DNA of 64,000 nt from NCBI RefSeq assembly GCF_024171895.1, contig NZ_JAMTCQ010000013.1, forward strand, positions 248,001 to 312,000. Direction: 5' to 3'. Source of the DNA: Prauserella halophila. GTDB taxonomy: Bacteria; Actinomycetota; Actinomycetes; Mycobacteriales; Pseudonocardiaceae. Shown piece by piece: positions 50,920 to 58,604 of the stretch (position 1 is the first letter of the stretch; each line of letters opens with the position of its first letter). Made by a program: the position numbers and the translations under genes. A model generated the notes under the pieces. That model was not told the DNA's origin and ran no database searches. It worked only from the letters and a program-made list of their open reading frames with translations.

Positions 50920-52093
50920 TGCCCCAACTTGCGCTTCGGCAGTCGAGAACCCAGGATCTCGGCTGCCTTTCGGTCACTCGCGGCCACCCACGCCGCGTAC
51001 ACGCGGAGCGTCGTCGCTCCTCCCGCGCCGTGACCCAAGCGGCCGGCGACCGTGCGGAGGTCGACGCCGGCACTCAACAGTTCGGTTGCCGAGAAGTGGC
51101 GGAGTGCGTGGATGTGGGTGTTGACCGGTGGGTTCAGGCGTGCCGCCATGCGCTTGTACCGGCGGGAGATCGCGTCCGGCGGATACGGCGTGGTCGCATC
51201 GGCACTGCGCGCCCCCATGAACACGAACATGTCTTCAGTAAGTTCCATGCCCACCTCGGCGAGCTCGTCGCGACAGTTCTCCTTGTGCGCGCACAACAGC
51301 GTGACCGTCTCCGAGTCGAGGGCGACACGGCGCATCTGATGCGTCTTCGTGTCCTTCTCCAGCCCCCGACCCTTGCTCTGCACATAGGTGTGGCGGATCT
51401 CGACGGTCTCGGCATGCAGGTCGACGCGCGACCAACGCAACCCGGCGACCTCCGCCCGCCGCATGCCCGTGGTCATCACCAGTCACACGAGGGTTCCCCA
51501 GTCTTCGCCCAGTTCGAACGCGGCCTCCACCAGCCGAGCCGCGTCAGCCGGCGTCGGGGGCTGGGGATCCGGCGGGCGCAGTTTCGGCCGCTGGGCGTTC
51601 TTGGCTGGATTGCTCTCGATCCACTCCCACCGCACCGCCGCATTCAGCACGCTGCCGATGATCGAGTGAAGCTGCCGCACGGTCGAGGCCGCCATCGGCT
51701 TGCACTCATGGGCCACGTAGCCCGCGGCAACACAGTCATGCTCCCCGTCGGCCTTGTGCTTCCCGACGAACGGCTTCCCATCGCAGCACATCAGCCGACA
51801 TAACTGTCGCGGGTGCTCTGCTCGATGTCGACGGTCCGCAACCACTCATCCACCGCATAGCCGAACCGCACCGTCGACGCTGTCGACCGCTGCTTGAGCA
51901 CCTTGGCCCGCAACTGCGTCAGCGTGTTCTCGGCCTTCCGCCACGCCGCATCGTCCGTGCCGTTGATCTTCTCGCGCAGCTGCGTCCGCCGCCCCGTCAC
52001 CGGATCAGTCCCGGCGAACACGACAACACGAACACTGTCGCCGCGCCGCTCGATGCGACCGTGCTGACGACCTCCGGAACGGGTGCGAGCCAT
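50916..52093 (-). pseudogene. Tyrosine recombinase/integrase, broken by a deletion-frameshift and an in-frame stop
   Basis: An actinobacterial integrative-element integrase in three pieces. The start (ATG 52093) carries the AP2-like DNA-binding part (DSVRVVVFAGTDPVTGRR) and the beginning of the core-binding domain, ending at STRDSYVG followed by a stop. The frame then shifts to CDGKPFVGKHKADGEHDC and RQLHSIIGSVLNAAVRWEW; about 30 residues of the core-binding domain are missing. At 51483-51485 a TGA replaces the expected Trp codon in WGTLVWL. The catalytic part follows in the same frame: Arg in MTTGMRRAEVAGLRW, HALRH, GRLGH and the Tyr in LRVYAAW. It cannot make a full protein without readthrough. 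Confidence 0.85.
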
Positions 52094-52177
52094 ACCCTGA
52101 CACCACTCCTGACCCAAACCCGCACCCAAGAGTCGGAACCCAGCTGGACGATCGATCGAACCTGCAGGTCACAAGGG

Positions 52178-52222
52178 TGGGCCGGGTCGGACTTGAACCG
52201 ACGGCCAAAGGATTATGAGCCC
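52178..52222 (-). other. tRNA-Met-like 3' half, probable attachment-site remnant
   Basis: Read on the minus strand, GGGCTCATAATCC gives the anticodon stem-loop with CAT, followed by a perfect T arm (GTCGG-TTCAAGT-CCGAC) and the acceptor strand CCGGCCC plus A. The 5' half of a tRNA does not follow upstream. A 3' tRNA fragment beside an integrase is the usual footprint of an attL/attR site of an element integrated in that tRNA gene. Confidence 0.7.
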
Positions 52223-52473
52223 GCAAAATCACCCGTCAGGAGTAGAAACCGCAGGCAGCGCAGCGGACCATCGGCTGCATCGTCGCACCTTGGGCACCGG
52301 GCGGAGCCAGTTCATGGACAGAACCATGGACAAGCCGCGCCCGACTCCAGCGCCGTATCTGAAGAATGCCGCCAACCGTGCCCAGGGCCGCTCGGGAGTT
52401 GAGGAACGAGGCCACGCCGACGGCCATTTCAGGCTGGAGTGATCCCGCCAAGCTGTGGCCGGGCCGAAGGTTC

Positions 52474-52517
52474 TGGGCGGAACCGCGGGATTCGTACCCA
52501 CGACCCATTGATCCCCG
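52474..52517 (-). other. Second tRNA-like 3' fragment (degraded)
   Basis: On the minus strand, GTGGG-TACGAAT-CCCGC resembles a T arm with one changed loop base, followed by GGTTCCG, C and CCA. The D arm and anticodon arm are not convincing. It may be another attachment-site relic or chance. The surrounding bases 52223-52810 otherwise show no gene. Confidence 0.35.
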
Positions 52518-52819
52518 GTACTCCCCGCGGGCGTTCTCACTCATCACGTAAGCACTGAGGCAAGAGGGGCGGCTCCGCACGTCTGCCGCGGGCAGCGTGG
52601 TCGACGTGCGGTCTCCACATGCCCTCCTCACGAGCACCGTTCAAGCACGGACTCAGTCTGGTGCTGACAGTGCTCGCCGGACGTCGACGGGCCAGGGCTC
52701 CGTTGCCTCGACGGTGTGGGTGGGCATAGCGGTGGCGTTCAAGGCGGCGTTGAGTGCGTGGGTGGGTGAACCGCCCCGGGGTTGATGGAGGCTCTGTCCT
52801 TGAGTGAAGGATGGAGATC

Positions 52820-53197
52820 ATGGCGGCGAAGAGGTACTCGCGAGAGATGCGGGAGCGTGCGGTAGCGCTGGTACGGGAGTGCCAGTCTGAGTATGACTCG
52901 CAGTGGGAGGCGATCTGCTCGATCGCGGCGAAGGTGAACGTGTCGTCGGAGACGCTGCGCAAGTGGTTACGGCAGGCCGAGGTCGATGCGGGACAACGGC
53001 CGGGTGTCTCGAGCGAGGAATCGGCCGAACTGAAGCGGCTGCACCGGGAGAATGCCGAGCTGCGGCGATCGAATGAGATTCTCAAGGCCGCGTCGGCTTT
53101 CTTCGCGAGGGAGCTCGACCCTCGACCGCCACGCTCGCAACGTTCATCACGGAACACAAGGACCGGTTCAGGGTCGAGCCGATCTGTGCCGTGCTGA
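52820..53197 (+). CDS. IS3-family transposase OrfA
   Basis: About 125 residues with the OrfA helix-turn-helix (KRYSREMRERAVALV, NVSSETLRKWLRQAEVD) and the leucine-zipper segment ELKRLHRENAELRRSNEILKAASAFFARE. The ATG at 52820 has GGAG close ahead; a second ATG lies at 52811. OrfB lies in the -1 frame, and the usual programmed -1 shift would occur in the ASAFFARE region. The partner OrfB is broken, so the element cannot transpose by itself. Confidence 0.82.
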   Translation: MAAKRYSREMRERAVALVRECQSEYDSQWEAICSIAAKVNVSSETLRKWLRQAEVDAGQRPGVSSEESAELKRLHRENAELRRSNEILKAASAFFARELDPRPPRSQRSSRNTRTGSGSSRSVPC

Positions 53198-53261
53198 CCG
53201 AATTCGGCATGAAGATCGCCCCGTCCACCTACTATGCCGCGTTGTCGCGCCCGAAATCGGC

Positions 53262-53311
53262 GCGCGAGGTGCGCGAGGTGCGCGAGGTGCGCGAGGTGCG
53301 CGAGGTGCGCG
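53262..53311 (+). repeat. Nine-base tandem repeat within OrfB
   Basis: GCGCGAGGT is repeated five times perfectly from 53262 to 53306, followed by a partial sixth copy, GCGCGA. It encodes (R)EV repeats in a charged linker of OrfB. This looks like a slippage expansion in the element. Confidence 0.9.
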
Positions 53312-53786
53312 ATGAGGAACTCATGAAAGAAATCACGCGGGTCTTTGAGGAGAACTATTCGGTGTATGGCGCACGGAAAATGTGGCGGCAACTGCATCGC
53401 GAGGGCATTCAGATCGGTCGTTGCTGGGTCGAGCGGCTGATGCGACGGCTCGGCCTGGCCGGGGCCCGCCGCGGAAAGACGGTGCGCACCACGGTGCAGG
53501 ACAGAGACGGTGTGCGTGCAGCTGACCTGGTGAAACGTCAGTTCACGGCCGGAGCGCCGAACCGCTTATGGGTCGCCGACTTCACGCACGTGGCCACGTG
53601 GGCCGGCACCGCTATGTGGCATTTGCCATCGACGTGTTCTCCCGCACAATCGTCGGTTGGAAGGCGAGCAGGTCCAAGGAAACCGTCCTTGTTCTGGACA
53701 CCATCGAGCAAGGCCTACACGAACGAGACTACCGGTATTTAGATGGCGGGTTCAAGCTCGTGCATCATTCGGACTCCGGGAGTCAG

Positions 53787-55283
53787 AGCGAGTTCAACTG
53801 GTCGTCGCAACACCTTGATCGTGGAGGTGTTCAGGGGTGGCGACGATAGACTGGGACAAGAAGACCAGCGATGCGTCTGAAGGGGTCCGGCGGCAGTGGC
53901 GTGCGGATCGGGCGCTTCGGCCCGCGATGCGTTCGCCCGGACGTCCTGATCCGTCGCGCGCGGTCCAGCGCCAGTTCTGGCAGCTGATCGCGACGGGCAT
54001 CACGTCGGCGGAGGCGGCGCTCCGGGTCGGTGTGTCGGTTCCGGTTGGGACACGGTGGTTTCGTCACGCTGGCGGCATGCCGCCGATCTCGCTGGATGAG
54101 CCCTCGGGCCGATATCTGTCGTTCGCCGAGCGTGAGGAGATCGCGATCCTTCGTGCCCAGGAGAAGGGCCTCAGAGAGATCGCCCGCCAGATCGGCCGAG
54201 ATCCCGGGACGATCTCGCGCGAGTTGCGTCGTAATGCCGCTACCCGTGCAGGTAGACAGGAGTACCGTGTCACGGTCGCTCAGTGGAAGGCGCAACAGGC
54301 CGCGAAGCGCCCCAAGGTGGCGAAGTTGGCGACGAACGGGGCTCTGCGCGAGTATGTCGCGGAGCGTCTCGAGGGGAAGGTGCGCCGGCCGGATGGGAGC
54401 GCCGTGGAAGGTCCGGAGACACCGCCGTGGACGAAGCTCAACAAGCCCCACCGGGCCGACAGGCGGTGGGGGTTGTCGTGGAGTCCGGAACAGATCTCGC
54501 ATCGGATGACGATCGACTTCCCCGATGATGAGTCCCTGCGCATCAGCCACGAGGCGATCTACCAAGCGCTGTTCATCGAAGCTCGCGGCGCACTCAAGCG
54601 CGAACTCGTCACCTACTTGCGCACCGGCAGAGCGTTGCGCAAGCCGCGCGAACGCGGACGGAACAAACCATATGGGCACGTCACCGAGGATGTCGTGCTG
54701 TCGAAGCGTCCCGCGGAAGCCGATGACCGAGCGGTACCGGGGCATGGGGAAGGCGATCTGATCATCGGCACAGACCGATCCGCGGTAGGCACGCTCGTGG
54801 AGCGCTCGAGTCGCTCGACCATCCTGGTTCATCTGCCGAGACAAGACGGGTGGGGCGAGATGCCGGTGGTGAAGAACGGCCCTTCGCTCGGCGGGTACGG
54901 AGCTGTCGCGATGAACAACGCCCTGGCCGCCTCGATCACGACGTTGCCAGAGCAGTTGCGCGAGACGATCACGTGGGATCGTGGCAAGGAGATGTCGGGG
55001 CATGCCGCGTTCGCTCTTGCGACAGGCACACGAGTGTACTTCGCTGATCCGCACTCACCCTGGCAACGGCCGACAAACGAGAACACCAACGGCCTGCTAC
55101 GCCAATATTTCCCCAAGGGCACTGACCTATCGCGATGGTCAGCCGAAGACCTCGAAGCCGTTGCTCTCGCTCTCAACAACCGGCCGCGGAAGGTCCTCGG
55201 GTGGAAGACCCCTACAGAGGTTTTCGAAGAACAGTTACGCTCCCTCGAACAGCCCGGTGTTGCAACGACCGATTGAACCCAAG
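53787..55283 (+). mobile_element. IS30-family insertion sequence with CAG target duplication
   Basis: 1497 bases flanked by direct CAG copies (53784-53786 and 55284-55286). The imperfect terminal repeats read GAGTTCAACTGGTCGTCGC on the left and, as the complement of the right end, GGGTTCAATCGGTCGTTGC; both continue AACACC. It encodes one intact transposase. The insertion lies in the OrfB gene of an IS3 element at the SGSQ codons. The intact gene and clear duplication show a recent insertion. Confidence 0.9.
53837..55276 (+). CDS. IS30-family transposase
   Basis: A 479-residue DDE transposase. The N-terminal part has two helix-turn-helix units, the second reading LSFAEREEIAILRAQEKGLR then EIARQIGRDPGTISREL. 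The catalytic triad is visible: Asp307 in GEGDLIIG, Asp381 in TWDRGKEM and Glu415 in RPTNENTNGLLRQYFPKGTD. Length is at the long end for IS30 proteins. GTG at 53837 has GGAGG nine bases ahead. All features are intact, so it could be active. Confidence 0.92.
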   Translation: MATIDWDKKTSDASEGVRRQWRADRALRPAMRSPGRPDPSRAVQRQFWQLIATGITSAEAALRVGVSVPVGTRWFRHAGGMPPISLDEPSGRYLSFAEREEIAILRAQEKGLREIARQIGRDPGTISRELRRNAATRAGRQEYRVTVAQWKAQQAAKRPKVAKLATNGALREYVAERLEGKVRRPDGSAVEGPETPPWTKLNKPHRADRRWGLSWSPEQISHRMTIDFPDDESLRISHEAIYQALFIEARGALKRELVTYLRTGRALRKPRERGRNKPYGHVTEDVVLSKRPAEADDRAVPGHGEGDLIIGTDRSAVGTLVERSSRSTILVHLPRQDGWGEMPVVKNGPSLGGYGAVAMNNALAASITTLPEQLRETITWDRGKEMSGHAAFALATGTRVYFADPHSPWQRPTNENTNGLLRQYFPKGTDLSRWSAEDLEAVALALNNRPRKVLGWKTPTEVFEEQLRSLEQPGVATTD

Positions 55284-55620
55284 CAGTATACGTCTTTCCG
55301 CTTCACCCAACATCTCATCGATGCCGGAATTGACGCCTCGGTCGGGACGGTTGGTGACGCGCTTGATAACGCACTCGCCGAATCGATGATCGGACTATAC
55401 AAGACTGAGTTGATAAAACCGCAGGGGCCGTGGCACGATAAACGAGAATTCGAAAAAGCCACCGCCGCCTGGGTGGAGTGGTACAATAACCAACGGCTCC
55501 ACGAGGCCTGCAGCTGCCGGCCTCCGACCGAGTTCGAGACCCTGTACGAACAAGGCGACCTGGCCAGCCTGGTCGCGCGACCCAGCGACGAGCCTCTACT
55601 GAACTCGGGACGATTCACCC

Positions 55621-55886
55621 ACAAATCCGGCTCATCAATCAAGGGCGAACACCCCGCCCGCACCGGCAACCGCAAGCTCAAACGCGCGTTCTTCCTGGCC
55701 GCCTTCGCCGCCCTGCACGACCCCACCAGCAGGACCTACTACGACCGGAAAAGAGCCGAGGGCAAGAAACACAACGCCGCCCTCATCTGCCTCGCCCGAC
55801 GACGCTGCGACGTCCTATTCGCCATGCTCCGCAACCACACCCACTACAGACACCCCGAACCCGTTCCCACCACCGCCGCAGCTTGA
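55621..55886 (+). pseudogene. IS110-family transposase C-terminal fragment
   Basis: The frame of the IS3 OrfB tail runs on into an unrelated C-terminus: IKGEHPARTGNRKLKRAFFL, AAFAALHDPTSRTYYDRKRA and CLARRRCDVLFAMLRN. This is the end of an IS110-type transposase (transposase_20 region). The catalytic DEDD and serine parts are missing. The junction near 55620 joins two transposase ends in one frame. Confidence 0.78.
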
Positions 55887-55944
55887 CCAACCACATAGGG
55901 CCCCCTGCGTTCGCAACGATCACCAACACCGGATCAGCACCAGT

Positions 55945-56230
55945 TTCGCAGCAAGAAGTTGCAACAAGCGTTGTGGCGCCACCACATGCGCGGCTCGATG
56001 GGTCAGGTCGGCTCGGCCGGTGACAACGCTGCGATGGAGAGCTTTTCAGTCTCCTGCAACGCAATGTGCTCGATCGCCGCAGGTGGGCCACCCGGGAAGA
56101 GCTCCGGGTCGCGATCGTCACCTGGATCGAACGCACCTACCACCGCCGCCGACGCCAAACCCGCCTCGGCCGCTTGACCCCCACCGAGTACGAAACCATC
56201 ATGAGCCACACCGCCAGCCAGGCGGCCTAA
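55945..56230 (+). pseudogene. Second IS3-family transposase OrfB fragment
   Basis: The end of an IS3-type OrfB: MGQVGSAGDNAAMESF with the catalytic Glu, then after a one-base shift LLQRNVLDRRRWATREELR, TWIERTYHRRRRQTRLGRLT and PTEYETIMSH, ending in TAA at 56230. The preceding core is absent. It is a different IS3 group from the element at 52.8 kb, judging by the C-terminal sequence. Confidence 0.78.
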
Positions 56231-56299
56231 ACCACTGTCACAGTTTCCTTCAGCAGCCCCGAGACTCGGTCTGTTGGTGCACTGAAGACTGTGGGCAGG

Positions 56300-56330
56300 T
56301 ACCGCAGATAGTTGGTGATTATCTGCGGTA
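56300..56330. terminator. Hairpin downstream of the thiolase operon
   Basis: TACCGCAGATA (56300-56310) and TATCTGCGGTA (56320-56330) pair perfectly over 11 bases around a nine-base loop. It lies 72 bases past the thiolase stop on the minus strand and probably ends the acyl-CoA operon. No T-run follows. It could also be the end of the neighbouring IS fragment. Confidence 0.55.
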
Positions 56331-56402
56331 GTCACGGACAGTACAACCGCCACTTTTCATTCGAATGTTCCTCGCGCCCCGGGTAATCCTCTATCTGGAA
56401 CC

Positions 56403-57602
56403 TCAGATCCGCGGAACCCGCAGCAACAGGGCGTCGCCCTGCCCGCCGCCACCGCACAGCGCCGCAGCACCACTGCCGCCACCCCGGCGCTTCAACTCCA
56501 ATGCCAGGTGCAGAGCCAGACGTGCGCCCGACATGCCGATCGGGTGCCCCAGTGCGATCGCTCCGCCGTTGACATTGACCCGGCCCTCGTCGAGGCCGAG
56601 TGCGCGGGTGGACACGATCCCGACCGCGGCGAAGGCCTCGTTGATCTCGACCAGATCCAGCTCGTCCGGAGCGGTGTGCTCCCGCGCGCAGGCGGCTTTG
56701 ATCGCGTTCGAAGGCTGCTCGTGCAGGCTCGAGTCCGGGCCGGCGACCACACCGTGCGGGCCGACCTCGGCCAGCCACGACACACCGAGCTCCTGCGCCT
56801 TGGCCTTGCTCATGACCACGACCGCAGCCGCGCCGTCGGAGATCTGCGAGGCCGACCCGGCGGTGATCGTGCCGTCCGCCGCGAAGGCCGGGCGAAGCTT
56901 GCCCAACCCTTCCGCAGTCGTGTCGGCGCGCACGCCCTCGTCGGTGTCCACCACCACCGGCTCGCCCTTGCGCTGGGGCACGGTGACCGGCGTGATTTCC
57001 TCGGCGAAGACACCACCAGAGGCCGCCGCTCCCGCACGCTGGTGCGAGCGCGCGGCGAAGGAGTCCTGCTCCTCGCGGGTCAGGCCGTGCCGAAAGTTGT
57101 GCTTCTCGGTGGAAGATCCCATCGCGACCTGGTCGAACACGCAGAACAGACCGTCGTGGGCCATGTGGTCGAGCATCTGCACATCGCCGTACTTGAATCC
57201 CTCGCGCGACTTGCCGAGCAGGTGCGGCGCCTGGGTCATCGACTCCTGGCCACCGGCCACCACGACGTCGAACTCACCGGCCCGGATCTGCTGATCGGCC
57301 AGCGCGATCGCATCCAGCCCGGACAGGCACACCTTGTTGATGGTCAACGCGGGAACGTCCATCGGAATGCCGGCCGAGGCCGCGGCCTGGCGAGCGGGAA
57401 TCTGCCCCACGCCCGCGGTCAGCACCTGACCCATGATCGTGTACTGCACCTGGTCGGGCTGCACTCCCGCGCGTTCCAGCGCGGCCTTGATCGCCACACC
57501 ACCGAGCTGGGCACCCGAGACGTCCTTCAGCGAGCCGAGCAGGCGTCCCATCGGCGTACGCGCCCCGGCCACGATCACAGAGGCCTCCGTAGTGTGGTTC
57601 AT
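56403..57602 (-). CDS. Acetyl-CoA C-acetyltransferase (thiolase)
   Basis: A 399-residue thiolase. The acyl-accepting nucleophile is Cys92 in [12 protein letters not shown]; the second active site is His353 in [10 protein letters not shown] and Cys383 in [21 protein letters not shown] and the covering-loop region are present, with [13 protein letters not shown] typical of biosynthetic-type enzymes. The ATG at 57602 has GAGGAG seven bases ahead; upstream starts at 57617-57620 are less likely. It closes the minus-strand operon. In leucine breakdown it would split acetoacetyl-CoA after the CoA transferase has activated acetoacetate. Confidence 0.93.
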   Translation of the reverse strand: MNHTTEASVIVAGARTPMGRLLGSLKDVSGAQLGGVAIKAALERAGVQPDQVQYTIMGQVLTAGVGQIPARQAAASAGIPMDVPALTINKVCLSGLDAIALADQQIRAGEFDVVVAGGQESMTQAPHLLGKSREGFKYGDVQMLDHMAHDGLFCVFDQVAMGSSTEKHNFRHGLTREEQDSFAARSHQRAGAAASGGVFAEEITPVTVPQRKGEPVVVDTDEGVRADTTAEGLGKLRPAFAADGTITAGSASQISDGAAAVVVMSKAKAQELGVSWLAEVGPHGVVAGPDSSLHEQPSNAIKAACAREHTAPDELDLVEINEAFAAVGIVSTRALGLDEGRVNVNGGAIALGHPIGMSGARLALHLALELKRRGGGSGAAALCGGGGQGDALLLRVPRI

Positions 57603-57667
57603 GTCGCGACTCCTCATCACGAAGTGCCTTCATTGGTCTTGCTCGACTTCCGGATCTGCGTGCGAGC

Positions 57668-58453
57668 TCAGTCTTTCCAGTTCGGGCTCCGCTTGGCGTT
57701 GAAGGCGGCGATGCCTTCTCGCCGGTCGTCGGAGAGTGCCGTGGCCCGCCAGGCCGCATCCTCAACGTCCATCGCCGCCGGCAGCGGCAGGTGCTTGCCC
57801 GTGGTGAGCGCGTGCTTCGCGTTCGCCACGGCCGTCGGCGAGTTCTCCGCGATCGCCGCGGCCAGCTCCAGTGCCTGCTCACGGACTTGTCCGGCCACGC
57901 ACCGGCGCTCCACCACGCCCCATCGTTCGGCTTCCTCGATGTCGATCCGGCGGCCGGTGAAGATCAGGTCCGACGCCCTGGTGCTGCCGATCCGACGACT
58001 CAGCAGCTGGGTGCCGCCGCCGCCCGGCACGAGGCCGACGCGCACTTCGGGGAGCCCGAACACCGCGCTCTCGTCCGCGACCATGAGGTCGCACGACAAG
58101 GCGATCTCGAATCCACCGCCCAGCGCATAGCCGTGCACGGCGGCGACGGCTGGCATAGGGAGCTCGAGCACGGCTTGGAACGCCTTCCGAAAAACGATCC
58201 GCTGTCGCATCAGGTCGTCGTCGGTGAAACCGTTGCGCTCCTTGAGGTCCGCACCGACGCAGAACGCCTTCTCGCCAGCCGAAGTGAGCACCACTGCACG
58301 GGCGCGTTCGCGCACCGCCGTCTCACAAGCCCGGATGAGCTGCTGCGCCATCTCGGTGCTCAACGCGTTGTGCGCTCGGGGCCTGTTCAGGACGAGCTCG
58401 ACGAGGCGCTCGTGGGTGCGCACTTCTACCATCGACTGAGTCGACAAGGTCAT
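57668..58453 (-). CDS. Enoyl-CoA hydratase
   Basis: A 261-residue crotonase. Seen: VLNRPRAHNALSTEM, the oxyanion segment AFCVGADLKER, VHGYALGGGFEIALSCDL with a catalytic-region Glu, and FGLPEVRVGLVPGGGGTQ with the second Glu, so hydratase activity is likely. A frame extends to 58489, but the ATG at 58453 has GGAG six bases ahead. In this operon it may hydrate 3-methylglutaconyl-CoA to HMG-CoA, the step between the carboxylase and HMG-CoA lyase, though a general enoyl-CoA hydratase is equally possible. Confidence 0.9.
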   Translation of the reverse strand: MTLSTQSMVEVRTHERLVELVLNRPRAHNALSTEMAQQLIRACETAVRERARAVVLTSAGEKAFCVGADLKERNGFTDDDLMRQRIVFRKAFQAVLELPMPAVAAVHGYALGGGFEIALSCDLMVADESAVFGLPEVRVGLVPGGGGTQLLSRRIGSTRASDLIFTGRRIDIEEAERWGVVERRCVAGQVREQALELAAAIAENSPTAVANAKHALTTGKHLPLPAAMDVEDAAWRATALSDDRREGIAAFNAKRSPNWKD

Positions 58454-58604
58454 GCATCGCTCCGTTGAATCGATCGGCGTAGCCGTCACCAGTAGGCCGC
58501 GTCAGCGGCCATTGCGACGAAAAGAGCACTACGCCGCCTTAGTAGTGTGTTTCCGATCCACATTGAGTTTTGGACCAGGATGTTTTCCAGTGCCGATGCA
58601 CCCC

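Larger units (their letters stand above)
52811..55620 (+). mobile_element. IS3-family element interrupted by IS30
   Basis: The element carries OrfA (52820-53197) and a broken OrfB. A complete IS30-type element is inserted at 53787-55283. The OrfB reading resumes directly after the insertion: the left side ends HHSDSGSQ and the right side continues YTSFRFTQHL, as in uninterrupted relatives. Exact outer ends are not clear; the right side runs into an IS110 fragment at about 55620. Confidence 0.8.
53130..55620 (+). pseudogene. IS3-family transposase OrfB (frameshift plus IS30 insertion)
   Basis: The integrase core is recognisable in three pieces. The first has EPICAVLTEFGMKIAPSTYY, YSVYGARKMWRQLHREG and WVADFTHVATWAGT with the first catalytic Asp. 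A base is missing near 53612, and the frame continues YVAFAIDVFSRTIVGWKAS and LVHHSDSGSQ with the second Asp. The IS30 insertion follows at 53787. The last piece has GDALDNALAESMIGLYKTEL with the catalytic Glu and ends WYNNQRLHEACSCRPPTEFE. The stretch AREVREVREVREVREVRDEE arises from a nine-base tandem repeat. Confidence 0.85.

Noticed and set aside
53262-53311. Possible CRISPR-like direct repeats
   Set aside because: The nine-base units are directly adjacent without spacers and lie in a transposase gene. No other repeat-spacer pattern was seen in the window.
52537-53397. Minus-strand frame with a striking Leu-Ala-His repeat
   Set aside because: The peptide repeat is only the complement of the nine-base tandem repeat in the IS3 OrfB gene; no separate protein is supported.
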